From positions 191,485-255,484 of the forward strand of contig DALZEF010000001.1 of assembly GCA_031979385.1 (NCBI GenBank): a stretch of 64,000 nucleotides of DNA, in the 5' to 3' direction. The position numbers were made by a program, and so were the translations under genes. This DNA is from Timonella sp031979385 (GTDB lineage Bacteria > Actinomycetota > Actinomycetes > Actinomycetales > Cellulomonadaceae). Below the pieces are notes generated by a model. The model was given only the letters and a program-made list of their open reading frames with translations, had not been told where the DNA came from and searched no databases. Position 1 is the first letter of the stretch, and every line of letters begins with the position of its first letter. Below, piece by piece: positions 7,975-17,045 of this stretch.

Positions 7975-9992
7975 CCGACCGCAGAACACCCCCCCAGCCC
8001 GATCCGCAGCGTCCGCAGGGACGGCGTATCTCGTCGCAAAGCTACACCCCTGATGCGCACCCACGTGGGTCGCAGGGAGAATACAGCGTAAGCGAGCCGG
8101 GCGGCGGAACGCGCCGTCGGGTGGTTTCCTCCTCGACTCATCCGGCTCCGCCGACTCCTCCACCCACTCCACAGGGTTCTGGACAGCCAGGATCCGGCAC
8201 GGCAAGTGGGCGTAGGCGAGTCAGTGGCAGTTCGGAGCCTAGCCACCCTGTTGGTGCCTCTCGGGCACCGCAGCCAGAACGTGCCCACCGGTCTGCGGCG
8301 GGTTCACGGTCCACATCCAGTGCTGAGGTTGCCGCGGATCAGGGGAACAAGCGTCCACAACAGCAATCCATGGGCAAGAGTTCACTGCTCATGGCGTCGG
8401 GTACTGCTGTTTCCCGCGTGCTTGGACTGGTGCGTAACGTCATGCTCGTCGCGGTTCTCGGTGCCACGGGATCCGTCGCAGATGCATTCGATATCGCCAA
8501 CAAGATCCCCAACATCCTGTTTGCGATCATCGCCGGTGGTGCACTCAACGCTGTGATCGTGCCGCAGGTGATGCGGGCATACAAGTCGAGGAACCCGCAG
8601 GAACGCCTGGACAAACTACTGACCCTCGCCGCTGCATCGCTGTTCGGCCTGACCCTGATCCTGACAATTGGGGCCTCCGCACTCGTCAGCCTGTACACAG
8701 CCGATTGGTCCGACGCCCAGAAGGGATTGGCCGTCTCGTTTGCGCTGTGGTGCATCCCGCAGCTGTTCTTCTACGGGCTGTACACCCTCCTTGGTCAGGT
8801 GCTCAACGCACGCGGACAGTTCGGCCCATACATGTGGGCGCCAGCGCTCAACAACGTGGTCTCGATCATCGGTTTCGGTATCTTCTTGATCGTCTACGGC
8901 CCGGTGGCAACCGGACAGATCCAGACTCTCGATGACTGGTCCGGCCCAAGCATCGCTCTCATCGGTATCTCCGCAACGCTTGGCGTTGCATCCCAGGCGC
9001 TGATCCTGCTCGTCCCGCTCTACCGCTCCGGCTTCCGCTGGCACATCCGCTGGGGCCTGCGCGGCATTGGTCTACGATCTGTTGGCCGCGTCGGCATGTG
9101 GACGTTCCTGACCCTCATCTTGGACCAGATTGGCGTGCTCGTCTTCTCGAAGATCGCGACCGCCGCTCCCCTGGCAGCATCAGATGGCGTGTCCGTCATC
9201 GCGGGTAACGCCTCCTACACGCAGGCACTCATGATCTACCTGCTGCCACATTCGCTTGTCACCGTGTCCGTGGCGACCGCTCTGTTCACTGGCATGTCTG
9301 CGGCAGCGGCAAAGAACGACACCGACGCCGTGGCCCGACTCGTGGAGCGAGGGCTACGAGTGATTGCCGTATTCACCGTGTTCGCAACCGCGGTGTTCAT
9401 GGTGCTGTCTGCACCGATCACCAAGTTGCTCATCCCATCGTTGACCGCAGCCGAGGTTGATGTGGTCTCCCCCGTCGTGTGGTCGATGGCGCTCGGCCTG
9501 ATGCCGCTCGGTGCGATGGTGCTCATGAAATGGGTCTATTTCGCCTTCGAAGACGGCAAGAACGTGTTCTACTTCCAAGTGCCAGTGACACTCGTACTCA
9601 TCATCGGCAGCTACATCACCACGGCCGTCGCACCAGGCGAATGGTGGGTTGTCGGCATCGGCCTGTCTATGAGCCTCGGCAATCTGCTCTGCGTCCTTCT
9701 CCGCATTAACGGCATGCGCAGACGGTTGTCCACATTCGATGTCAGCGGGGTGGTTCGTCTCCACGTGCAACTCATCGTTGCCGCGGCGATCTCTGCCGGT
9801 GCTGGCTGGCTCATCCTGAACGTGTGGGGATTCCAGGCAAGCGACTCGATCGCATGGGCTTTCGTGGTCACGGCAATCGTCGGAGTGTTGATGGTCTGTG
9901 TCTACGCGCTCATCCTGCAGATCTTCCGCGTGCAGGAATACAACGCACTTCTTGACCCAATCCTCAAGAAACTCTCACGTCGCGCTGGCTGA
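7971..9992 (+). CDS. murJ: Lipid II flippase MurJ (MviN)
   Basis: The 673-residue protein has a disordered Pro/Ser/Arg-rich cytoplasmic N-terminus of about 125 residues, then about 14 transmembrane helices of the MVF/MOP fold starting at SLLMASGTAVSRVLGLVRNVMLVAVLG. MurJ moves undecaprenyl-linked peptidoglycan precursor (lipid II) across the membrane for cell wall synthesis. The first helix contains the conserved SR-LG-R pattern, with the arginine of the substrate cavity. The GTG start overlaps the DUF6049 stop by 4 bases (GTGA), implying translational coupling. Unlike the mycobacterial MviN, no kinase-like domain is fused at the C-terminus; that domain is the next gene. Confidence 0.95.
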   Translation: MTDRRTPPQPDPQRPQGRRISSQSYTPDAHPRGSQGEYSVSEPGGGTRRRVVSSSTHPAPPTPPPTPQGSGQPGSGTASGRRRVSGSSEPSHPVGASRAPQPERAHRSAAGSRSTSSAEVAADQGNKRPQQQSMGKSSLLMASGTAVSRVLGLVRNVMLVAVLGATGSVADAFDIANKIPNILFAIIAGGALNAVIVPQVMRAYKSRNPQERLDKLLTLAAASLFGLTLILTIGASALVSLYTADWSDAQKGLAVSFALWCIPQLFFYGLYTLLGQVLNARGQFGPYMWAPALNNVVSIIGFGIFLIVYGPVATGQIQTLDDWSGPSIALIGISATLGVASQALILLVPLYRSGFRWHIRWGLRGIGLRSVGRVGMWTFLTLILDQIGVLVFSKIATAAPLAASDGVSVIAGNASYTQALMIYLLPHSLVTVSVATALFTGMSAAAAKNDTDAVARLVERGLRVIAVFTVFATAVFMVLSAPITKLLIPSLTAAEVDVVSPVVWSMALGLMPLGAMVLMKWVYFAFEDGKNVFYFQVPVTLVLIIGSYITTAVAPGEWWVVGIGLSMSLGNLLCVLLRINGMRRRLSTFDVSGVVRLHVQLIVAAAISAGAGWLILNVWGFQASDSIAWAFVVTAIVGVLMVCVYALILQIFRVQEYNALLDPILKKLSRRAG

Positions 9993-10077
9993 ATCACGCC
10001 GATTGCTCGCGTACCATGTGGGATAGAAACACGACGCCTCGAAACCCTTACGCTCACGCCACTGTCAGGAGGAACCA

Positions 10078-11853
10078 GTGCCACGGCTAGAGCCTGGAAC
10101 CACCCTCGTTGCCCGCTATGAGGTCAACACCCTTGAGACCTCACCGCGTATAGACGTTGAAAAATGGCGAGCACGAGACAAGATCTTTGACCGTGATGTC
10201 AATGTGTACGTACTCGATGATGCAATTGCTCCCGGCGCCATCAAACGGGCAAAGGAAACCGCCCAACTCTCTGTCGAACACATCGCCCGTATCGTCGATG
10301 TCATCGACAAGGGTTCCGGCCAACGATACGTCATCACAGAACGCCCCGCAGGCGTCACCACCGCAGCGGCAATCTCAGGTTCTCCGTTCACCACCCGACA
10401 GGCCAAGGCAGTCATCGGGACCATCGCGCGCAGCCTCGTCAAGGCCGCGGACACCCAGGGTTTCCGGCACGGTGGCATCACCGCCGACTCCATCTACTTC
10501 CACAAGAACACCGCGGTCCTCACCGGCCTCGCACCGCGCAACTTCCTTGGGCTCAATGAGGATATCTCCGACGATGCACTTGCGTTCCAGGACACCCGCG
10601 GCCTTGCCGCACTCACCTACTTCATGCTGACGGGGCTCATGCCCAACTACATGACGGAAGAGTCCACTCCCCTCCCACGCCTTACCGGGTTCCTCGAGGA
10701 CGCGGACGAACATCTTGACCGGTTCACAACCGATCTGCTCAATGGAACCGAAACCGGTATCGCAACCCCGCACGACTTCCTTGAAGCACTCGGGGCCTGG
10801 TCGGAATCCGATCTTCCAGAGGTCACCGAGGTGAGTTCGCCCGACGAACCGCAAGATCCTGTTCCCCCGGTAACCTCTGACCCACCGAAACGGACGAGCG
10901 CACGTACCGGAGCGTCGGCAAGCGCACCACTACCATCGACCCAACCACCAGCGGTTGTCGCAGGACTGGGTGCCGCCTCGATTGGCGGGGCAGCCGCCGC
11001 CCTCGCGGGCAGCGCCGAACTCAATGCAGCAAACCCGCTCGCGGTGACGAGCAGCCCCGATGCGACCGCAGCACGTGAATCGGGCAGACCACCGCGGTTC
11101 CTGCCGGCAACCAACGACATCACGCTCGGTGAAACCACCCCGCCACCCGCCGTACCACCACCCGTCCCACAAGAACAGGCGGCCCCGCAAGCCATGGAAT
11201 GGTCTCAGCCACCAACACAGCCAGCCAAGCACGGCGGGTTCAACCCGACCCCGTTCATCCTCGTGCTGTTCCTTGGAGCAATCATCACAGGCGGCGTATG
11301 GGCGGTCAATGCCCTCACGGCCCCCATGGATCCAGTTGTCGTGGCGCCTAGTGGCCGTCCAACCAATCCTGCGGCGGAAGTCAGTGACGAACCCACCGAA
11401 ACGGAACCCACCGAGGAAATCGTGCTACCAGTCGCGAAGACCGCTCAGGCGCTGGACCCAGACGGTGACGGCAACGAACACCCCGAGCTACAGGACCGCC
11501 TCATTGACGGTTCCACCACCCAAGCATGGTATTCACGCACCTACAAGACCGCCGCATTCGGAGGTCTACCCCGGTCAGGAATCGGAATTCACGTCGGTCT
11601 TGAGGAAGAATCGACCGTCACATCCGTCCTGATTTCAAGCGCCAACACCGGCGGAAAAGTCGAGATCCGTGCAACCAGTGCTGATGATCCAAGCGGTGGC
11701 CAACTTCTCGCCTCTGGCACGATGGACAGCGAAACAATGTTCCGCCTCGACGAGCCCGTCAAAACGGATTCCATCGTTGTCTGGTTCACAGAACTGCCGC
11801 TAGACGACACCGGGAAGTTCCGTGCCCGCATCTACGAAGTGACCATCACCTGA
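10078..11853 (+). CDS. Membrane pseudokinase with extracellular discoidin-like domain (MurJ partner)
   Basis: The 591-residue protein has a kinase-like N-lobe/C-lobe region (about 1-245), a Pro/Ala-rich linker, one transmembrane helix (FILVLFLGAIITGGVWAV, about 393-410) and an extracellular F5/8-type-C-like beta domain (about 455-591). The HRD catalytic loop reads FRHGGITADSIYF with no catalytic aspartate, the DFG position reads LTGLAPRN, and no glycine loop or VAIK lysine is seen, so it should not phosphorylate anything. In Mycobacterium tuberculosis the equivalent domains are fused to MviN (Rv3910), where the phosphorylated pseudokinase recruits FhaA. By position and architecture this is the unfused counterpart. 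A GGAGG-like site precedes the GTG start. Confidence 0.85.
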   Translation: MPRLEPGTTLVARYEVNTLETSPRIDVEKWRARDKIFDRDVNVYVLDDAIAPGAIKRAKETAQLSVEHIARIVDVIDKGSGQRYVITERPAGVTTAAAISGSPFTTRQAKAVIGTIARSLVKAADTQGFRHGGITADSIYFHKNTAVLTGLAPRNFLGLNEDISDDALAFQDTRGLAALTYFMLTGLMPNYMTEESTPLPRLTGFLEDADEHLDRFTTDLLNGTETGIATPHDFLEALGAWSESDLPEVTEVSSPDEPQDPVPPVTSDPPKRTSARTGASASAPLPSTQPPAVVAGLGAASIGGAAAALAGSAELNAANPLAVTSSPDATAARESGRPPRFLPATNDITLGETTPPPAVPPPVPQEQAAPQAMEWSQPPTQPAKHGGFNPTPFILVLFLGAIITGGVWAVNALTAPMDPVVVAPSGRPTNPAAEVSDEPTETEPTEEIVLPVAKTAQALDPDGDGNEHPELQDRLIDGSTTQAWYSRTYKTAAFGGLPRSGIGIHVGLEEESTVTSVLISSANTGGKVEIRATSADDPSGGQLLASGTMDSETMFRLDEPVKTDSIVVWFTELPLDDTGKFRARIYEVTIT

Positions 11854-11952
11854 CCTTTCCGGAATGAATCCAACCCCCACACTGTTAGCCACACTGAACG
11901 GGCTTACGCAGCCTATGCCGCACGCGCAAAACACACTCAAAGGAACTCTCAC

Positions 11953-12897
11953 GTGACCGAGACCGCCACCCACGACGTCGTTATCATCGGCTCCGGCCCA
12001 GCCGGGTACACCGCGGCCATCTACGCCGCACGCGCAGGATTCACCCCCTACGTGCTTGCCGGTTCCATCACCGCCGGTGGCGCTCTCATGAACACAACCG
12101 AGGTCGAGAACTTCCCAGGATTCCCCGAAGGCATCATGGGCCCAGACCTGATGACCAACATGCAACAGCAGGCCGAGAAATTCGGGGCCGTCATCGAATG
12201 GGATGACGCGACCGAAGTGCAACTCGACGGACCCGTCAAAACGATCATCACCGGCGGCGGCGAAACCATCACCGCACGTGCGGTCATCCTTGCCACTGGC
12301 TCCGCATACCGCGAGATCGGACTCCCCGACGAGAAGCGTCTCTCCGGTCGCGGCGTATCCTGGTGCGCCACCTGCGACGGATTCTTCTTCAAAGAACAAA
12401 ACATCGTCGTGGTCGGCGGAGGAGACTCCGCCATGGAAGAAGCCACCTTCCTGACCCGGTTCGCTTCCAAGGTCACCATCGTGCACCGCCGTGACGAGCT
12501 ACGCGCCTCAAAGATCATGGCTGAACGCGCACTGAACGACCCTAAGATCGAATTCGCCTGGAACTCCGAAGTTATTGGCATCAACGGCGAGGACAAAGTG
12601 GAATCACTGGTTCTACGCGACACCGTCACCGGTGAAGAACGCCTGCTCGAGGCAACCGGCCTATTCGTCGCGATCGGACACGATCCTCGCTCGGAACTGT
12701 TGGGTGGCCAGATCGAACTCGACGACAATGGCTACGTCAAGGTCCAGGGGCGCAGCACCAAGACCAACCTCACAGGCGTCTTCGCCTGCGGCGATCTCGT
12801 AGACCACACCTATCGTCAGGCAATCACAGCAGCAGGTTCCGGATGTTCCGCGGCACTTGACGCACAGCACTACCTTGAGTCCCTCGCGGACAACTGA
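11953..12897 (+). CDS. trxB: Thioredoxin-disulfide reductase
   Basis: The 314-residue flavoprotein moves electrons from NADPH to thioredoxin. FAD site GSGPAGYTAAIYAARAG is at about residues 13-29, the redox CATC pair is at C138/C141 in SWCATCDGFFF, the NADPH motif GGGDSAMEEA follows at about 155-164, and the second FAD motif FACGDLVD closes the protein. Length is normal. It is followed by trxA, so the two form the cytoplasmic disulfide-reducing system. A GTG start with AAAGGAAC upstream was chosen. Confidence 0.97.
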   Translation: MTETATHDVVIIGSGPAGYTAAIYAARAGFTPYVLAGSITAGGALMNTTEVENFPGFPEGIMGPDLMTNMQQQAEKFGAVIEWDDATEVQLDGPVKTIITGGGETITARAVILATGSAYREIGLPDEKRLSGRGVSWCATCDGFFFKEQNIVVVGGGDSAMEEATFLTRFASKVTIVHRRDELRASKIMAERALNDPKIEFAWNSEVIGINGEDKVESLVLRDTVTGEERLLEATGLFVAIGHDPRSELLGGQIELDDNGYVKVQGRSTKTNLTGVFACGDLVDHTYRQAITAAGSGCSAALDAQHYLESLADN

Positions 12898-13039
12898 TCA
12901 GTTCGACACTCACCGGCTTTCATGCCTCGGGTGAATCCAACGGACAGACTGTGGCCCATGTTCTCGTGGGTACACCGCCCGTGGCGCACTGACATGGCAG
13001 CAGCCCCATTCACACCAACGCAGTTCTCAGGAGAATGAC

Positions 13040-13366
13040 ATGAGCGGTAACACCGTTGAAGTATTCGATGACACCTTCGCCGACGAGGTCCTCGGCTCAG
13101 ATCTCCCCGTTCTCGTGGATTTTTGGGCGCAGTGGTGCGGGCCGTGCCGCCAGGTCGCCCCAATTCTGGATGAGTTGGCGAACGAGTACGACGGCCGCGT
13201 CAAGATAGCCAAGATCGACGTGGATGCCAACCCCGAGACTGCCGCGAAGTTCGGAATCGTCTCGATTCCCACGCTCTACATCTTCAAGGGCGGCGAACTC
13301 GTCGAGTCGATCAACGGGGCGCGGCCAAAGCGTGAACTGAGCGAAAAACTCGACGCAGCGCTCTGA
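13040..13366 (+). CDS. trxA: Thioredoxin
   Basis: The 108-residue protein has the classical active site WCGPC at residues 32-36 (cysteines 33 and 36), preceded by VLVDFWAQ and followed by the cis-proline segment SIPTLYIFKGGE. It reduces cytoplasmic protein disulfides and is recycled by TrxB, encoded 142 bp upstream. An AGGAG site lies just before the ATG. A hairpin downstream probably ends the transcript. Confidence 0.98.
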   Translation: MSGNTVEVFDDTFADEVLGSDLPVLVDFWAQWCGPCRQVAPILDELANEYDGRVKIAKIDVDANPETAAKFGIVSIPTLYIFKGGELVESINGARPKRELSEKLDAAL

Positions 13367-13379
13367 CTCAACATCCACC

Positions 13380-13423
13380 AAGACCTGGCTGTGCACGATT
13401 CACCACGCGCATAGCCAGGTCTT
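13380..13423. terminator. Hairpin after trxA
   Basis: Perfect 11-base arms (13380-13390 and 13413-13423) with a 22-base loop lie between the convergent trxA and acetyltransferase genes. There is no T-tract, so it is only a probable terminator. Confidence 0.5.
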
Positions 13424-13448
13424 AGTGCTACCGAGGCACATACAACCA

Positions 13449-13871
13449 TCACAGCACGCGCCTGAAATGATGCGCGTTGATATCCATACGCTCACGTAGA
13501 TAAAAACGGTGCGCATCATGACGTTGAACTCCCGAATCAAGTTCAATCGAGGCACACCCCAACTCCCGACCACGCCGCATCAACACATGTAACAGCTGCG
13601 CACCATGTCCACGTGAACGCGCCCTAGAGGTCGTCGAGAGATCGTCCACGTACAGTTTGCGGATCGCGCTGGTGTTGGCGATGATGCGCCATCCTGCCAC
13701 CGCCACGCACGCTTCGTCCTGGAAGAGTGCGGTAAACCTCAGCCCCTGCGGCTGTCCCTCGACAAGGACCTGCGTAAGTAGCTCTCGGGTGAGGTGAGGA
13801 CGCAGTTCCTGGAGCACCGGCAAGACAGCGTGCCACCGCGGATCATCGATGCCCTCAAGATCAATAATCAT
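13449..13871 (-). CDS. GNAT family N-acetyltransferase
   Basis: Taking the ATG at 13871, which has a GGGAGG ribosome site, gives 140 residues; a longer frame to 13952 is open but has no such site. The core shows the GNAT pattern: a beta strand with AIRKLYVDDLST, the acetyl-CoA loop region RARSRGHGAQLLHVLMRR at about 85-102, and the final HDAHRFYLRERM helix. These enzymes transfer acetyl groups from acetyl-CoA to amines; the substrate here is unknown. It is convergent with trxA. Confidence 0.82.
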   Translation of the reverse strand: MIIDLEGIDDPRWHAVLPVLQELRPHLTRELLTQVLVEGQPQGLRFTALFQDEACVAVAGWRIIANTSAIRKLYVDDLSTTSRARSRGHGAQLLHVLMRRGRELGCASIELDSGVQRHDAHRFYLRERMDINAHHFRRVL

Positions 13872-14161
13872 CCAAACCTCCCAGAGACGACGGCGCGAGC
13901 ATACGCAGACCATGGTTTCATGTGCCGCCACATGGCTGTGAGCGGGTCTCATGACAGTAGTACCAACGCCCCTCAGGCGTCAGGACTGACCCAACCACAT
14001 GCCGTGAGGCGAGATACGAGGCCAACTCAACTTTTCGTCGCCAATACAACGGCACGAACAACGCCACCGCCAACTGTGAAGAACTGCGACAGATTGTGTT
14101 TCACATTCTGGGTTGATACCTCTCGATGCACAGGATCGCTCGTAAACCGTGGCAAACTGGG

Positions 14162-15475
14162 ATGGTGACCTCGAATACTCCACCCGCACAGGGAACACGT
14201 TTAGACCCATGGTTCGGCGCCTACGCGCAGCGCGCACACAACATGCGAGCGTCCGAGGTCCGAGCGTTGTTCGCGGTGGCGAGCCGCCCCGAGGTCGTCT
14301 CACTTGCAGGCGGCATGCCCAACCTCGCCGACCTGCCACTCGACGACATCGCCGAACTGACGGCAAAGGTCATCGCCACCGAGGGCATGACAGCACTCCA
14401 ATACGGCTCCGGACAGGGCCGTCCCCTCCTGCGCGAGAAAATCGTGGACGTCATGCGCCTCGAAGCGATCGACGCTCATCCAGACGACATCGTCGTGACC
14501 ACCGGATCGCAACAAGCTCTCGACCTCGTGACCCGTATCTTCATCGACCCGGGCGATGTCATCATCGCAGAAGCGCCCTCCTACGTTGGTGCGCTGTCCG
14601 TGTTCCGTTCCTATGAGGCAGAGGTCGAGCACGTCCACATGGATGCTGATGGGCTCGTGCCATCCGAACTTGAGGAAAGCATCGTACGACTCAAGGAACA
14701 GGGAAAGCGTGTCAAGTTCCTCTACACCATCCCAAACTTCCACAACCCCGCAGGCGTGACGCTCTCGCTGGAGCGGCGCCACCAGGTCGTCGACATCTGT
14801 AGACGCCACGGCGTGGTCGTGATCGAGGACAACCCATACGGACTGCTCGGATTCGATAGCGAACCACTACCGGCAATGCGTTCATTCGAGGAGGAAGGCG
14901 TGGTCTACCTCGGCTCCTTCTCCAAGACCTTCGCACCCGGCTACCGCGTTGGATGGGTTGTTGCGCCACACGCCGTCCGCGAGAAACTCGTGCTCGCCCA
15001 AGAGTCGGCGATCCTGTGCCCCTCGCACGCCTCCCAGATGGCCATCGAAGCCTATCTGTCCAACTATGACTGGAAGAGGCAGATCGAAGAATTCCGCTCG
15101 ATGTACAAGTCGCGCAGGGACGCCATGATCGCCGCGCTCTCCGAGTTCCTGCCCGACGCCACCTGGAACGTTCCCGAGGGAGGATTCTACGTGTGGGTCA
15201 AACTCCCACCAGGCCTCGACTCCAAAACCATGCTGCCGCGCGCCGTCACTGGCCGCGTCGCATACACCCCCGGCACCGCATTCTTCTACGATGGAACCGG
15301 CGCTGATCATCTGCGCCTCTCGTTCTGTTATCCCGACGAGGCAACGATCCGCGAGGGCGTGAGACGCCTCGCAGCCGTTATCAGCGCCGAACGTGAATCC
15401 GTCGAAATCTTCGGAACCACACCTCAACTAGACGATGTAACCGACGTCGACGTACCAGGACCAGATATCGCATGA
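14162..15475 (+). CDS. PLP-dependent aminotransferase, class I/II fold (2-aminoadipate/LysN-like)
   Basis: From 14162 the protein is 437 residues; an ATG at 14126 would add 12. It has the fold-type I marks: SLAGGMPNLADLP near the start, VTTGSQQALDLV, FLYTIPNFHNPAGVTLS, VIEDNPYGLLGF (the PLP aspartate) and SFSKTFAPGYRVGW with the Schiff-base lysine. The pattern is closest to 2-aminoadipate or aromatic transaminases related to MocR C-terminal domains, without their DNA-binding domain. It overlaps the next gene by 4 bases (ATGA) and so is translationally coupled to a D-Ala-D-Ala-ligase-like protein. The pair is common beside actinobacterial par genes, but the joint reaction is unknown to me. Confidence 0.88.
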   Translation: MVTSNTPPAQGTRLDPWFGAYAQRAHNMRASEVRALFAVASRPEVVSLAGGMPNLADLPLDDIAELTAKVIATEGMTALQYGSGQGRPLLREKIVDVMRLEAIDAHPDDIVVTTGSQQALDLVTRIFIDPGDVIIAEAPSYVGALSVFRSYEAEVEHVHMDADGLVPSELEESIVRLKEQGKRVKFLYTIPNFHNPAGVTLSLERRHQVVDICRRHGVVVIEDNPYGLLGFDSEPLPAMRSFEEEGVVYLGSFSKTFAPGYRVGWVVAPHAVREKLVLAQESAILCPSHASQMAIEAYLSNYDWKRQIEEFRSMYKSRRDAMIAALSEFLPDATWNVPEGGFYVWVKLPPGLDSKTMLPRAVTGRVAYTPGTAFFYDGTGADHLRLSFCYPDEATIREGVRRLAAVISAERESVEIFGTTPQLDDVTDVDVPGPDIA

Positions 15476-16746
15476 GCACCTCACCACACGTAGTCATCCT
15501 CGCCGGTGGGCTGTCCCACGAACGCGACGTATCCATCCGTTCCGGACGTAGAGTCGCCGAAGCGCTCCGCGCCGCAGGACACACAGTCGATGTCCTCGAC
15601 GTCGACGCCAACCTCATTCCCACGCTTTCAGCCTCGCAGCCCGATCTGGTCTGGCCACTCCTCCACGGGGCAAGTGGCGAGGACGGATCACTACGGGACA
15701 TCCTCGAGCTCCTTGACCTGAACTACCTTGGCACCCGCCCTCGCGAGAGCCGCATCGGGTGGAACAAGCCCGTGGCCAAGTCCGTGCTTAGCGCAGCGGG
15801 AATCTCCACGCCACAGTACGTGACGCTGCCTCAGTCACTGTTCCGCGAACTCGGAGCGCAATCCGTCATGGGTGCCGTCGTGTCCAAACTTGGCCTGCCA
15901 CTCGTGGTCAAGCCAGCCCGTGGTGGCTCCGCTCTCGGCGTGACCTTGGTCAAGGACGCCAGCGCGCTGCCTCAGGCGCTCGTGGACTGCTTCGCCTACT
16001 CCGAACTGGCACTCATCGAAAGGGCCGTTTCCGGAACCGAGGTTGCAGTATCCGTGATCGACACCCCTTCCGGGATCGAGGCGTTGCCACCCGTCGAAAT
16101 CGTTACCGATGGACCCTACGACTACGATGCGCGGTACAACCCCGGGCGGACCCAGTACTTCACTCCAGCACGCTTGTCCGCGGATCTGATCGCTGAGGTT
16201 CAGTCCACGGCAATCACCGCACACAAGGCACTGGGACTACGACACATTTCGCGCACCGACATGATCATCGGCGAGGACGGCACCATCTGGTTCCTCGAGG
16301 TGAACGTGGCTCCTGGGATGACCGAGACATCGCTACTACCTCAATCCGTTGTTGCAACAGGTTCTTCTCTGGCGGCAGTGTATAGCGGCTGGGTTGAAGC
16401 CGTACTCGCAGATACCCCGGCTCCGGAGTTCGAGTCTTCCGTCAGTGCGGTACCTGTTCTTGACTCAGATGCGACGGGACCGGACTCCACACCAGCCTCC
16501 AAGTCTCCTGAATTCCCGCTCAGTGATGCCGAGGCTAACGTGATCTCCGATTCCGTTGGCGAATCAATCACTGACTCGGATCCTGAACCGCCCGTCAGTT
16601 CGCTCGATGGTGATCCAGTTACGCCCACTCAAGGTGCAACCTCGACTACCGAGTCAGTTACACCGGCTGAGCAACCCGACGACATCTTCGCTGCAAGCAA
16701 CGAATCCGATCCTACGGCCCACATGCACGGCAACGAGTTGTTCTAG
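15472..16746 (+). CDS. D-alanine-D-alanine ligase-like ATP-grasp protein with long acidic tail
   Basis: The 424-residue protein contains an N-terminal Ddl domain (VVILAGGLSHERDVSIRSGRRVAEAL), the ATP-grasp core with LPLVVKPARGGSALGV at about 140-155, and a C-terminal EVNVAPGMTETSLLPQS motif resembling the NTLPGMT-S-P metal and substrate motif of Ddl. The catalytic part ends near residue 310. About 115 more residues rich in Ser, Thr, Pro, Asp and Glu follow, which genuine Ddl enzymes lack. It may ligate amino acids for the wall or another small peptide. It overlaps the aminotransferase gene by 4 bases and is followed by a strong terminator. Confidence 0.82.
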   Translation: MSTSPHVVILAGGLSHERDVSIRSGRRVAEALRAAGHTVDVLDVDANLIPTLSASQPDLVWPLLHGASGEDGSLRDILELLDLNYLGTRPRESRIGWNKPVAKSVLSAAGISTPQYVTLPQSLFRELGAQSVMGAVVSKLGLPLVVKPARGGSALGVTLVKDASALPQALVDCFAYSELALIERAVSGTEVAVSVIDTPSGIEALPPVEIVTDGPYDYDARYNPGRTQYFTPARLSADLIAEVQSTAITAHKALGLRHISRTDMIIGEDGTIWFLEVNVAPGMTETSLLPQSVVATGSSLAAVYSGWVEAVLADTPAPEFESSVSAVPVLDSDATGPDSTPASKSPEFPLSDAEANVISDSVGESITDSDPEPPVSSLDGDPVTPTQGATSTTESVTPAEQPDDIFAASNESDPTAHMHGNELF

Positions 16747-16803
16747 TCCGTATTCTCGATGCCCTGTGAGTTTCTTGCAGCACGCGAGATCATCAGGACC
16801 ATA

Positions 16804-16889
16804 GAAAACGCCCTCTGAGGGCCGCTTATCTGCACTGAAGGGGAATCACCCCACCCACTCGCAGAAAACGCCTCCCAGAGGGCGTTTTT
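16804..16889 (+). terminator. Intrinsic terminator after the ligase-like gene
   Basis: At 16865-16889 there is an 8-base stem (AAAACGCC / GGCGTTTT) with an 8-base loop and a T-run. The first arm of an alternative 11-base stem (AACGCCCTCTG) begins near 16804 and pairs with 16878-16888, so two mutually exclusive hairpins are possible. It separates convergent transcription from parB. Confidence 0.8.
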
Positions 16890-17045
16890 ACATTCACTTA
16901 TCTGACATTCTTGGTAGACTCCGTCAGATAGGATCACTTTGCCAGGCATTGTCCACTGGAGGGACACCACGGACAACCAAGATCGAAAAGCATCATGACT
17001 TGGCTGCGGGGAACCTTCGACCGCCTAAGAGCAACCAGACAAACC

